64,000 bases of DNA, from contig QNQO01002076.1 in assembly GCA_003290165.1 (NCBI GenBank), positions 92,258 to 156,257 of the forward strand. Direction: 5' to 3'. The stretch is from Berberis thunbergii (lineage: Eukaryota > Streptophyta > Magnoliopsida > Ranunculales > Berberidaceae). The notes beneath the pieces are model-generated. The model was not told where the DNA came from, did no database searches, and saw only the letters and a program-made list of their open reading frames with translations. Of this stretch, positions 33,203 through 44,459 are shown one piece after another. Within the stretch, counting starts at the first letter, position 1; each line of letters opens with the position of its first letter. A program made the position numbers and the translations under genes.

Positions 33203-35080
33203 ATGGCTTCTTTGATAACAAGAAAATGTAGGTCCGTAATTGTTGTTGATAGTAGTTCGGTTGCCGCTCCACCGCCCAACGTAGCTCATTCCACCATTAA
33301 TGTTCCCGCTACAAGGGATGCTTCTATCAGTACTCCACCAGCACATGGATCAAATGTTTCGGTAGTTGATCAATCTTCATCGTCGGGATTAGTTCCTGAA
33401 GTTCTCACTCGATGAAGCGTCAGACGAACAAACCGTCGATCAGCGTCTCCTGAGATTGCACTCGAGACTGTAACCATGCCCGGGGATGTAAACCCCTCCC
33501 CCCAAGGAGATGGAGAGCTCCCTAGAGGTAATAAACTTAAGTTTTCCTCATCATATTCGGCAAATTGAAATTATTTTTTTACAACAGCAAAGAAAACGAG
33601 GGGGCCCTGTAGACAACTAAAATCCCAAAGGATCACACGAACCAATAACACACGCATTCCCGTAGTGTGGGATCCTAGTCATCGTCGCTCGCAATCGGTG
33701 AAGATTAATAGCTTGTTGGTGCATGACATCGGTGCAATCATTCGCAACCATTGCCCGATGACATCCTCATCTTGGAGTGAGGTCAAGCCCGAGACGCAGG
33801 TCGAGGTGTTGGACGCGCTCACAGTAAGTTTTAGCATTTATCTCAACCTTTAATAATTAAAATCTTTATAATGCAGAAAGTTTTGAAGGTTTTGCATGTT
33901 TATGCTTGTATTTTTACATGATTTGGTATAACTTATCTCTTTGGGCCTTAGTATTCTCTAATAAATATTATTTAAAATTTCAGGTTAACTTTGAGTTTGA
34001 CATGAATGATCCAAACATTCATGAATATATCACAGGTACGTGTGTGGATCGATACAGGAATTGGAAGCATGATTTCCATCGATACTTCCAAACGTTTTCT
34101 GATGTGGATAGTGCTAAGGCACAACCTCAAATCTAATTGGAGCATAGGCCTGATGAGTGGGTGTGGTTGTGCGAACATTTTCGAACTCTCACATTTCTGG
34201 TAAGCATTAACGTTTTATTTAATTAAAATAAACATATTTATTTTATATATGTAATAATGCATATGTTTAATATATATTTTGAATAATTATACAGAAAAGA
34301 TCTGAGGCGAACAAGGCGAACCGATGTCAAAAGAAAATTTTACATCACTCTGGTTCATTGCCCTTCTCTTACAGGTGGAGGAACGACGTCTAGTAAGTGA
34401 ACTCATGTTTCATTTCATTATCTTATTTTTAGCCAATACATTCAATTAAATGTTTATATTAGTTGGTTTATTATTTTAACAATGTTTTGTAGGAGGGTTC
34501 AAAATTCCCAGAAATCGACATGTTCAAGGATGTTTATGCACTACCTGGCAATGAGGTGGCCGTGAAGTTGCATGTAAGTTTTATTCTTTGCATTATTTGC
34601 ATGTTGTCACTTCTGTTGTTTTAAAAGTTATTAATTTTTAATAATTTTTTTAATCAAGGAAACGATGGTAGAGAGGCGGGATGCCTACATGGAGCGAGTG
34701 GCCTCGCAGCATCCTCCGGGAACTCTGTTGGAACAGCTCACAATGGACAATCCTGATGCAGGATTACATAGTTTGACGGAGACATTGGAATCGCTAGGTC
34801 CAAGACTCGGAAAGATTGTTCGGGGGATGGGAAAGCTAAAGTTCGTGAGGTCACCTCATCTTCAGCTTCGCAGCGCTCAGTCGGAATCATTTCATCATTA
34901 CAGTCGAAAGTGGAGGAATTACAGAATGAGTTAAATGCTGCCAAAGCGCGTGAGGCGGAGAGGGAGGCCCGAGAGGCCCGGGAGGGGGAACGACAAGCAC
35001 AAGAGGCAACTAGGTGGAGTATGTTATTAGGGGCTCTCCAGCAGTCAGGGATTAATCTGTCGAGCCTCCCGCTATGTTGA
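33203..35080 (+). pseudogene. CACTA (En/Spm) TNP1-like protein gene, Transposase_24 type, decayed
   Basis: Exon-like blocks read MASLITRKCRSVIVVD (33203), TRGPCRQLKSQR (33599), IGAIIRNHCPMTSSSW (33731), then DPNIHEYITGTCVDRYRNWK (34009), RPDEWVWLCEHFRTLTFL (34145), KRSEANKANRCQKKILHHS (34296), ERRDAYMERVASQHPPGT (34674) and a C-terminal Glu/Arg-rich coiled coil (VEELQNELNAAKAREAERE, 34910) ending near 35080. This order matches the plant Ptta/En/Spm Transposase_24 family, the DNA-binding companion of the CACTA transposase. Stops in two blocks and a frame change near 34850 break it. The main CACTA transposase (TNPD) is not in the window and no terminal repeats were matched to it. Confidence 0.75.
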
Positions 35081-35089
35081 CAAACCATC

Positions 35090-36137
35090 ATCAGCCATCA
35101 CATACCTAAAAATGTACTGATGTGTTTTTTTAATTTGTAACTATACAGTACGGTTTAAAATTTTTAATTTGTAATGGATACATTATGATTTTACATTATT
35201 AATTTGTTAAGTTAATAGTATTTAAATAAATTAGCCAAACCTTTCTATGCGTGAGACGATTCAATTAATAAATATTTCAAATTTAATTAGAATAAATATT
35301 TGAATTAAAAGATTTCAAAATTATTTAACAGAACTTTAAGCGACAAAAATTTTCTTCGCATAAGAATAGATCAAACGTGTTTGGATCGACGTAACTTGTG
35401 TGACAACATTAGAATGATGAATATTATTGTTGTCGCGTAAAGAATATCTTGTGCGATGAAAGGTTCGTCACTATTGAGTTAAGCCGACAAAGTCTAACGC
35501 GTCGAAAGGGATCGTAACTATTTGTTTTCTAGTTTAGAAATGGGTAGCTATTTTTCTTGATGATGTAGCAAAAGTGAGTATGAGTATGGATTCGTGACCC
35601 CTCTACTAAATCTTTTTGCAAGGTCAATACATGATCACAATCTCAAATACGTACGTGCATTCTTATAATTAAAAATAAAGATTAACTAATACAAGTAGTC
35701 TCAGATAGTTGCGAAGATGAAATACGTCAGGAATAATATAATTTAGTAGCATATACATTAAAAAGGTACACTATCTTCCATAATCGGTTTTAGAAAACAT
35801 AAAATTGTTTCGTTTTAAAATTCCGGGTACTCAAGTCAATACATAGGTTGTCGATTCCGCATTGGAGAAAAAAGGGCCGGGTGCCTATTTTTCCAGTAAA
35901 TGATTCAAATCGCTAAAAGCATTGAATGGTAATAAAAAGGGAAACTGGTTTTTAACACATCAAATTTGACTGGTTTTAAAAAAAGAAGACTGGTTTTGAA
36001 AACATAATTAAAATGTGATCGTACAGCAGAATGGTTTTGAAAACATAATTAAAATGTGATCGTACAGCAGAATTTGAATATATATATATAACAGTTTCAA
36101 GTATTGGTTTGGCATCAACCAGTAAATCTAAACAGCA
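35090..36137. other. Gene-free stretch upstream of TPS-3
   Basis: AT-rich. The part at 35300-35520 has repeated gcgacgaa/cgcgtaaag-like motifs that may belong to the CACTA element. A 40-bp block starting tggttttgaaaacataatta near 35991 and 36032 is directly duplicated, about 41 bases apart. A TATA-like run atatatatata lies near 36080, 58 bases before the TPS-3 ATG. Confidence 0.4.
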
Positions 36138-38422
36138 ATGGCTCTTTCTTCATTTTCCAAAAATCTGAAGAATGTTAATGTTGCAAGTACTGTTTCAAGT
36201 TCCAATCGACGATCTGCAAACTATAGCACTAATATTTGGAACTATGATTCCATAATGTCACTGAAGAGTGATTACATGGTGCACATATAACACAACTTGT
36301 TAGTTTTCCTCAATGATTTCAAGAAATGAATATTATAACCAATTTATGTCACTATTTGCAGGAAGACAAATACAAGAATCTAGCTGAGGATTTGAAGGCA
36401 AGAGTGAGGTACTGTCTCGAAGATGAGTCGGTTGACCTGGTTGGAAAGCTTGAGATGGTCGATGCCATCCAAAGGCTAGGAGTGGGATATCAGTTTGAGA
36501 AGGAAATTAAGAAAATAATGAAGGATGTGTTTATATGCTCAAATACCAAAAATGAGGATCTATTTGCTATGGCTCTTCGATTTAGGCTCCTCAGACAACA
36601 TGGCTATGATGTCACTCCAGGTAAAAGATCGGCTTTAATTGCATGCAACATGCAAAGGATAATATATATATATATATATTATTTATCTAAGTTAAGGATA
36701 ATATATAATATATATTATCTTTCAGAAGACCACTTTTATAGTCTAACTATTAGCTTTCATGTCTGAGACAGATGTCTTCACCAGGTATAAGGATGAAGCA
36801 GGGAATTTTACAGGGGATGTGAAAGGAATACTATATTTGTATGAAGCCTCTTACCTTGCTTTCGAAGGTGAAAACATCTTGAATGAAGCCAGACTATATA
36901 CAACCGATTACCTAAAGAACTACGTGAAGGAAAACAGTACAGTCAAACCAATCCTAGCTCTAAAGATTGCCCATTCTTTGGAGGTTCCTCTGCACTGGAG
37001 AACTCAAAGGGTAGAGAGCAGGTGGTATATCGACATGTATGAGAATTCGATGAAGAGAACATGAACCCTATTTTACTTGAATTTTCAAAGCTCAACTTCA
37101 ACCTAGTTCAAGCTGCACATCAAAGGGAAGCTAGCACTTTGGCAAGGTAACTTAATTAATTACAAGATAAGTCTAAACACATTTTCTTGTAATTCGTATA
37201 GTAAAATGTTTTTTATGTTCTATCAGGTGGTGGTTGCAATTAGGTGTCAATGACATGGGCTTCTCCAGGGATAGGTTGGTAGAACATTTCTTTTGGAGTA
37301 TAGGAATGTTTTCCGATCCTCAGTATAGATCGTGCAGAGAGCAACAAACAAAATTGTTTGCGATGGTTACTCTGATTGACGACATTTATGATGTTTATGG
37401 TTCTTTTGAAGAATTGCAAGTCTTCACTGAGGCAATTGAAAGGTTTGGATATACAACACTCTTTCATATAGATTATTAACTGGCTTAATTAAAATTGTTT
37501 TAATTACCCAAACCAAACAGCTTAAGATTTATTGAAATTGATTTATAGGTGGGATATGGATGCTGCAAAGCATCTTCCACATTATATGAAGATTTGCTAC
37601 ATGGCTTTGCTTAACACAAGTAAAGAAATCAGTGATGAGATCCTCCATAAGCAAGGTTTTGACACCAAATCACACCAAAAGAAGCAGGTATTTGTGGATT
37701 TATATATATATATATATATTCATATTGGATGCATGCCCACAATTTGATAATATGTTTTGGATATTAACAGTGGACGAATCTGTGTAAAGCATACATGACG
37801 GAGGCAGAGTGGTTTCACAAAGGATATACTCCAACCTTGGATGAGTACTTGAACAATGCAATGACGTCTATTTCTGGACCCCTTTCCTTCACGACTAGTT
37901 ATTTCTTAACTGCCGAAAAGTTAACAGAGGAAACAATAGACTACATGGAAAAATTGCCAAGTTTGATACGCTTTCCATCAGTGATTGTGCGTCTCGCTAA
38001 TGATTTGGGAAATTCAAGTGTATGTATTTTAATAAGAAAAATGATCTCACTAGCTTTCCTTATTGGGTCTTTTATAAAATTTTATATAAGCTTAGTAACA
38101 TTGTTGCATATTTGGTTTTTACTAGGATGAACTACAAAGAGGTGATGTTCCGAAATCAATCCAATGCTATATGCATGAAACTGGGGTTTCCGATGAAGTT
38201 GCTCGTAAGCACATAAAGCAAATAATAAGCGAGTCATGGAAGAAGATGAACGAGGCCTTGTTTGCTCAATATCCAAATTTTGAACATTTTGCCAATGGCC
38301 CTAGAATAGCTCAACACATCTACAATGGTGGAGATGGACATGGCATTCCCAAACTGTTATCAAAGTGTATCAAGTCGTTGCTAGTTGAACCAATTACTTT
38401 GAAACAGTTACATAATTATTGA
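36138..38422 (+). pseudogene. Terpene synthase TPS-3 (TPS-b type), full-length with a single-base frameshift
   Basis: Seven exons with good splice sites: 36138-36278, 36362-36620, 36772-37146, 37227-37442, 37549-37687, 37771-38019 and 38126-38422, about 555 residues, the size of a TPS-b enzyme. RRSANYSTNIW (RRX8W) starts 23 residues after the ATG, so the transit peptide is short or absent. The DDxxD site is IDDIYDVYG (exon 4). The second metal motif spans exons 6-7 as NDLGNSSDE, with Asn where Ser/Thr is usual. The only break is in exon 3 near 37049: after DMYENS the frame shifts and hits TGA, while the next frame continues DEENMNP. One base appears to be missing. Either a very young pseudogene or a sequence error. 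A class I terpene synthase acting on GPP or FPP is expected if intact. Confidence 0.9.
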
Positions 38423-38889
38423 GAAGATTATGGATATAGAGGTTGTATGTACAATATATTTGTACGTACAGGTCCAAGCTGTGCACCGGGCTAAGTACAG
38501 AACAGGTCAGCAAGCTAACTCAAAGACCCGGAGTAGCTGAATAAGGGTCATTGAGCAATGGAGGATATGCCTTGGAATATATATTTATGTTTTGAATCAA
38601 GTAAATAATATTTCGTTGTGTAATAATTTTAATAATTGGCCAAATTGTATTCATGATGACATACTTGGATATGGTTTGATGGTCATTGCTTGTTTACAAA
38701 GCTTTATGTATCGTCATGTTATGTTGTTCATCACGAACGGGTGTGCCTAATTTAATAATAATAATAAATAAATAATTGAAAACTTTTGATGAGCAATTAA
38801 TGAAAATATTGCATATTATGAGAAATTATGAACTTTGGAAAATATAATTTTTTTTTCAAGATTATGTAGGTACTGATATACCAAAGAGG

Positions 38890-39300
38890 AAAAACAGCCG
38901 CCGCCACCAAACTTGGACTGCTAGTTTGTCCGGCCGTCGCCTACCTGGCCGCCGTACTGTCTAGCCGCTGTGCCTGGCGATCGCCCTGCCTATTCGTCGC
39001 TATGTTCTCTGCCTGGTGATCGACTGATCTCTGTTTGGCCATGTTGCAAGCCTGGCTAGTTTAGGCTACATTGTTGCATGACGGCTCCCCTATCCGTCAA
39101 TACTTCCTCTCCCCCTATGGGGAGTAGGGAAACCGCGGAAGAGGCTCCTAAGCTTTCTTTTGCCCAAATTCTTTGAAAAATACTGGTTGATGATGTTAAA
39201 GAAACTCATGTTGAGGGAACTAGATTCCGGAAAGAAGGAGAGCGGGCCATTGGGCTTACGGCATCTGACGAAACTCATGGGGAAGCTTTCATGGAAAAAC
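38890..39300 (+). pseudogene. Possible LINE ORF1 N-terminal fragment
   Basis: A GC-rich stretch (ggccgtcgcctacctggcc-like) leads into a segment reading SVNTSSPPMGSRETAEE then PKLSFAQIL and VEGTRFRKEGERAIGL with one stop. Plant LINE ORF1 proteins begin in this style (SFAxIL then a basic stretch). No other LINE domain follows. The assignment is weak. Confidence 0.35.
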
Positions 39301-39641
39301 GCGTCTTTCATATTTGTAAATTAAAATCCTTTTCATATATGATTTTTTTTATCCTTAAATTCACGGTATATAAAACAAATGCTACAAGTATTTTCAGTTT
39401 ATTTCTTTCATATTTTTTGTAAAATTCAGTAAACGTAGAATGGAATTTGTGTTGCTTTACCCTACGCCATTGAAAGACCGTTCTGGTAGTAATTCTTAAC
39501 ATACCTTGAAAACAAAGAAAATAAATAAATAGATAACTTCTTTTGTTCACTGAAGCACAAAAAGGAGGACATATTTGTATTTTCAATACTGATATCTGAA
39601 ATAATTTGTTATGTTTTAATACTTTTTTGATATTCGATCAG

Positions 39642-40192
39642 GATCTATTACTACAAAGGTCTCAAACTCCACAACTGAGATTGCTGATACGATAGAGGTT
39701 CAGAATGAGAAACTGAAACATATTACTACAAAGGCATCAGGTTCTCCAGATATGGGCATGGTTGGGACTGAGGTTGAGAAGCCGAGACACACCACCAGCA
39801 AGGCATCAGGCTCTCCAGCGCCTCATGTTCCAGATATGGGCATGGTTGAGCTTTCTGAGAAGGCGAAGAAAGAAGTGGATGCACAAATGTCTAAAGATCT
39901 TCATGGAGGAAGTCTTCTAAAGTCATTGGTAGCAGATGATATAGTTGATGAGTTGCATGATGCTCATCCTGTTGTTGATTCACCAATTGTGGAGAGCACT
40001 TGGAAGGAAAAAAATGGTCATGTGACAAATGAGGAGTTGTTATCAAAGGAAGTTAAAACTAGCAATGAGAAGGCCAGCAAGAGGAGAGCTTCATTTCCAG
40101 CAAATCAGGAATATTTGGAAAATGGGTCACATAACAGTCCAAAGTTGCCAAGCTATATGGCAGCAACAGAGTCTGCAAAGGCAAAGCTTTGA
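39642..40192 (+). pseudogene. IQD (IQ67-domain) protein C-terminal exon fragment
   Basis: One exon opens after the acceptor tcgatcag at 39641 and reads Ser/Lys/Glu-rich sequence ending SKRRASFPANQEYLENG and LPSYMAATESAKAKL. That last motif is the conserved C-terminal DUF4005 signature of plant IQD microtubule/calmodulin-binding scaffold proteins. Right after AKAKL comes TGA where Arg (CGA) is normal, so the frame stops inside the motif. The IQ67 domain and earlier exons are absent. Two TTKASGSP units and two DMGMV units show small internal duplications, and a cagagtctgcaaaggca block is duplicated at the stop. Its neighbour at 40.48 kb is the mosaic repeat, so it was probably moved there. Confidence 0.75.
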
Positions 40193-40481
40193 GCACATAA
40201 CAGAGTCTGCAAAGGCACTTTGTCGTTGTTGTTTGATTCTTTAGGTTCATACAATACCATGTCTTATATTTTTTTCATTTCCTCATTTTTGCCTGTTCTA
40301 ATATTGAGTGTACTAGTTCATGACTTAAGATGTTTACAATCTAGGAATAAAGTATTCATTTGCAAAGATTGTTGTGGTTGCTGCCTTGTAGTAGTCTGAG
40401 TTGACTGTTTTAAGGATTTGATTTTATATGGATGTTTTGTTTTGATATACTCTATAACTAAAAGAAAATATTCATCTTAGT

Positions 40482-41787
40482 AAGGACTGATTTTGCAGGT
40501 GTGGGTTGTGATTTTGTTGTAGCAGCAAAAAAAATGTAAATTTTTTTCGATTATATTAATTTGCAACGGTTTCAAACCCTCGCAACAAACCAGATTTCTT
40601 TTTTTTTTTGAATTTTGTTTTGACTGGCCACAGCTTAAAACCGTGGTACTTCATGCTTGCCACGGCTTAAAACCGTGGCCATCACTTGCCACGGCTTAAA
40701 ACCGTGCCTATCAATTGCCACGACTTAAAATCGTGGTCATTATGTTTGCAATGGCTTAAAACCGTGGCTAAATGCAGAAAATCATCAAGCGTCCTCGAAC
40801 ATAAAATCGTTGCTAATAAGTGTTGCCACGGTCCTCAAATGGCTAGGCCTCTAAGCCGTGGCAATAGCTTACCCCCATGGTCCCAAACTGTTGTGGATGG
40901 GTATTTTTGGTGTAGTGTTGTGGGCTTGGGGAGGTGGGTTTGTGATCATAAGGTCTCCTATCGATGTGATATGGTCGAGGTGATGGCTGAAATCGCGCCC
41001 TGATTTTCGTGGTGGGTTGGTAACTGCTCCATAGCTTTTGCTTGATTGTTGCGAAAATGGTTATAGTACAAAACGGGAGTGGAGAATTTGGTCTTAAGAT
41101 CCACATTCCTTGACAATTTGTGTACACGTACGTGTTTTCAATTGCATGGTGAAATGAGATGGTAGTCATTCATGCGAATAGTTCTCGTAGTGTTGCTAAA
41201 TTGTTCTTCGCCATTTTTCACAATGATTAACTTCATGCTTTACACTTCCACCAATAGAAACAGATCATCATGAATCCTTCGTAACGAACAATAATTTCAA
41301 TATATTTACCTTTCTTAAAAGAACTCTTGATTACATCCTGAGATCTGATCAAAGATCTGAGAGGCGTCGGTCGATCTCGTTCAATCTGAGAAGATCTGAG
41401 AGGCGTCGAGTCGTCTGAAGAATCTCATATCCGATCAAAGATCTGAGATCAGATCTGGTCGTAGAAGAGAACTGAAACAAACCTATTGCCATCATCTTCA
41501 TCAGATCTTGATCTTCATCTGGTCGCAGAAGACGGGGTTGGCGGGGGTGGCGGTGGCTTTCTCATTGAAGTAGAGAAGATGGGGTGGCGGTGGAGGAGAC
41601 GAGTTGGCGGTTACTTTCTAACTGAAGTGGCAGGGGTGGAGGAGACGGGGGTGGCGCTGGCTTTCTCACTGAAGTGGCGAGGGTGAAGAAATGAGGGAGA
41701 AAGGAAGACGAGGGTGGAGGAGAAGGGGTTGGAGGTGGCTCTCTCACTGAAGATGAAGAGAAGAAATGAGGGAGAAAGGAAGAAAAA
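40482..41787. repeat. Second copy of the CACTA relic and mosaic
   Basis: It matches 30683-32030 at about 95% in the same orientation, with the CACTA-like end tggtgtagtg at 40917. The first copy has an extra block around 31040-31060 (tatagccgtcaaaggtgatt) that is missing here. The right end is followed by 1.7 kb not found in the first copy. Confidence 0.85.
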
Positions 41788-41821
41788 GGAAAGGAAAAGA
41801 AAATGGAAACATGCTCCTCAT

Positions 41822-42023
41822 TTATTTCTCTATCTGGAGTCGGATCAGGTCGATTACCCGACGGGCTTCAGAAATGGAAACCGAGGCCCGTACCAGAAAC
41901 TTCGGGCCGGACCGGGCTTTTACAACCGAAAGTTTTTTAATTAATTAAAACCGATCCGAACCAACCCGATCGGTCTGGTTGTCGGTTCAGTCCGGGCTTT
42001 CGATCTTAAATGCCCACCCCTAG
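41822..42023. mobile_element. hAT-type MITE fragment
   Basis: It is rich in accgggctt, aaccgatccgaacc and gatcggt motifs and ends aaatgcccacccctag, a common terminus of plant hAT-type MITEs. The left end is not clear. The following stretch to 42.55 kb shows nothing further. Confidence 0.45.
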
Positions 42024-42755
42024 TTAAACTTGATTTGCTGCAAACATTTAGATTTTCTCATAGTAGCAATGAAAGAGACGAAAAATGGTGTTTGTTGATG
42101 TGCCTCCAGAGAGAAAAAGATTAAAACTGTCCTTTTTCATGGCATAAGTTTGCAACCATGTTGCATGTATTCAAATAATTATTTTACGAAAATGATGGAA
42201 TCAAAAAGTCATTCTTTCAACGCTCTGCTTTGATAGCAAAGAGACGATGTGTAATCATAATATTAAATTTAAATTACTTTTTCTATATTGAATCCACATT
42301 CATCATCTTATATATATAAGCAAAATAATGAATGTGGATTCAAATTGCAAGTTTGAAGATTTATTATTAGATTTTTACATTTGTTTCTAGAAGTTTAACC
42401 TTTTGGTGGTTGTGCGATTTTTATGAACAAATTAAACATCTTGATGGAATTGAATATATAAGTCAATTTATTTGATTGTATCAATTTTGTTTGAAATTGC
42501 TAGTTAAAATTCTAGCATTTTGGACAAACACCTAGTTCAGTAATACAACTTTTACATGCAAATGGGCAACTTCGACACTAAGATGTCAAGATTGGGTTAC
42601 TCACGGGGGAGCTTTGCTACAGAGCGAGGGATGAGCGTATCAGATTTAAGATGCGCGATAGAGCTCATCTCGAGGCGGCTTCCACCCATTCCTCGCTCCC
42701 TCCCTCGTTCCCTCCCTCGACCCCTAGAATTTTCGCTCACGGGGACATAGAGGCA

Positions 42756-42785
42756 AAGTTGAGGTGAGGTGAGGTGAGGTGAGGT
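42756..42785. repeat. (gaggt)n short tandem repeat
   Basis: Five to six units of gaggt in a row, followed by gtttggtttgggttggg. Confidence 0.9.
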
Positions 42786-42861
42786 TTGGTTTGGGTTGGG
42801 CTAGGAATGGGCAAATCTTAGAAATGCTTTCCACCCTCTCACTTGCAGCCCTAAACGTAGT

Positions 42862-43033
42862 ATCTCAAGGAAGATGATATTAAAAACCCTCTTGTTCATA
42901 TTCTTCCCCAATCATGGCAAACACTTTCTCAGTTTCTCGAAACCCATCTCAAGCAAGCTATGAAGAAGAAGGAGATCAATTCACTTGACTCTTTCGCAAA
43001 TGAAACATATCACCATTCTCTGAAGCGAAGGTA
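42862..43033 (+). other. Unassigned exon-like block
   Basis: One frame is open for about 58 codons and reads NPLVHILPQSWQTLSQFLE then HLKQAMKKKEINSLDSFAN, ending at a plausible donor gcgaag/gtattc near 43031. It looks like host protein sequence but no family was recognised. It lies between two halves of the mosaic repeat. Confidence 0.35.
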
Positions 43034-43467
43034 TTCATTACTCCATTATTGAACCTTTGTTTAGGTTATCGCAGGTGAAAAGGTTCCAATTTTCGATCAT
43101 TTGTTCATTTTAAATAATAAAGATCGAACCTTTTTGTTTGCTGGCTGTTGCATTCTTGGGTTCTAATTGGTATATAAGGGGTTCCCTATATAGGGTGCCA
43201 ATCTGAGTTATTGCTGAGTTTTAGGGTTTGAATCACCTAATTTTCTGCTTAATTACCTGATTTCAAAATTGTCGTTTACTTTGAATTTCGTAATACTGGG
43301 AGGAGATTATTAAGATAACTGATAAAATTCTCTTTGTTTTGCTGATAATTATTTTATTAAGATAACTAATATTGTGGTGATAATACTTGATTGCTACTGA
43401 GATTGGAGCTAGTGGTGTCCGAGTTAAGGTCGATCAGAGAGTGGGTTTTGTAAAAAAAAAAATGGTT

Positions 43468-44107
43468 GAAATCATAATCTCTCCTAATTGTTCCAAATCA
43501 TATTTTCGTTAGAACCCAGAAATGCTAACTATGATTGTGGGTGTTGAATGGAGGTGAATCAGGCGTAGGAGTGTACTTAGGAGATGATTACATTTGTAAG
43601 TGAAGAGGATGGAGTTTAAAAATAAAAATTATGCAAACCTTGAGAGTAGCAATTTTCACCAGGTGTGCTACCCTCCCAGGCTTTATGCAATGCACGGACC
43701 ATTCGTACTAGGAAAACCCTTAATATGCATAGAAAACATCTACTAGGAAAACCCTTAATATGTATAGAAAACATTTACTGGTGGATGACTTGAGGTAACC
43801 AACCTTTTTATTGTGATTGATTAAATGATTTAGCTTTGAGGTCAGGTCAGGCTTCGACACGACACGGTTTACTAGTCTATCAAAGAAAACAACTAAATGC
43901 TTGTTTGTGTTGAGTTTAAGAAAAAAGTACGCTAAGGCTATTTGCTCTCTTCTTCTTCTGATTGATTTTCATATCACTCTCTTAATGTCTTTTTGCACTA
44001 AATTCAGCTTAGATTCGATTTCTTCTGGAGTTCGAATTCTGATTTCTTAGGAATTGTACAGTTTAAGCATAAAAGGTTTGAAATTGGAGCTATTTTTTTG
44101 GTCAAGA
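43468..44107. promoter_or_regulatory. 5' flank of the cap methyltransferase pseudogene, duplicated upstream
   Basis: This 640-base stretch ends at the pseudogene ATG and is nearly identical to 32037-32678. It contains a tandem tactaggaaaacccttaatatg pair and no coding sequence. It presumably holds the old promoter and 5' untranslated region; no sharp TATA box was identified. Confidence 0.5.
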
Positions 44108-44459
44108 ATGAAACGAGGATATGATTGATCTGCTTCAACCTTTGTGGGTCCACCTCAATCAAGACCCAGATTGGATCCAGGCGGTAATTTATCAGTGAAA
44201 ACAATCTTGGATTCAGATTTGCAATGTTTTGGCTCATTCATGGATATTTTGGTTTTTGGGGTGTTTGATAAATGGATATTGGTTTCTGGAGTTTAATTGG
44301 ACTTTAGTTTCTTCTATAGGCATTGCTTAATACTTTGAAGATGATAGCACTCGGAATATAGCCCAAAAAGTGGCTGATCGTTATAGTGCAAGGACGAATC
44401 AAACTCTAGAAGAGCGAGAAGCAAGCCCCATTATTCATTTGAAGAAATTGAACAATTGG

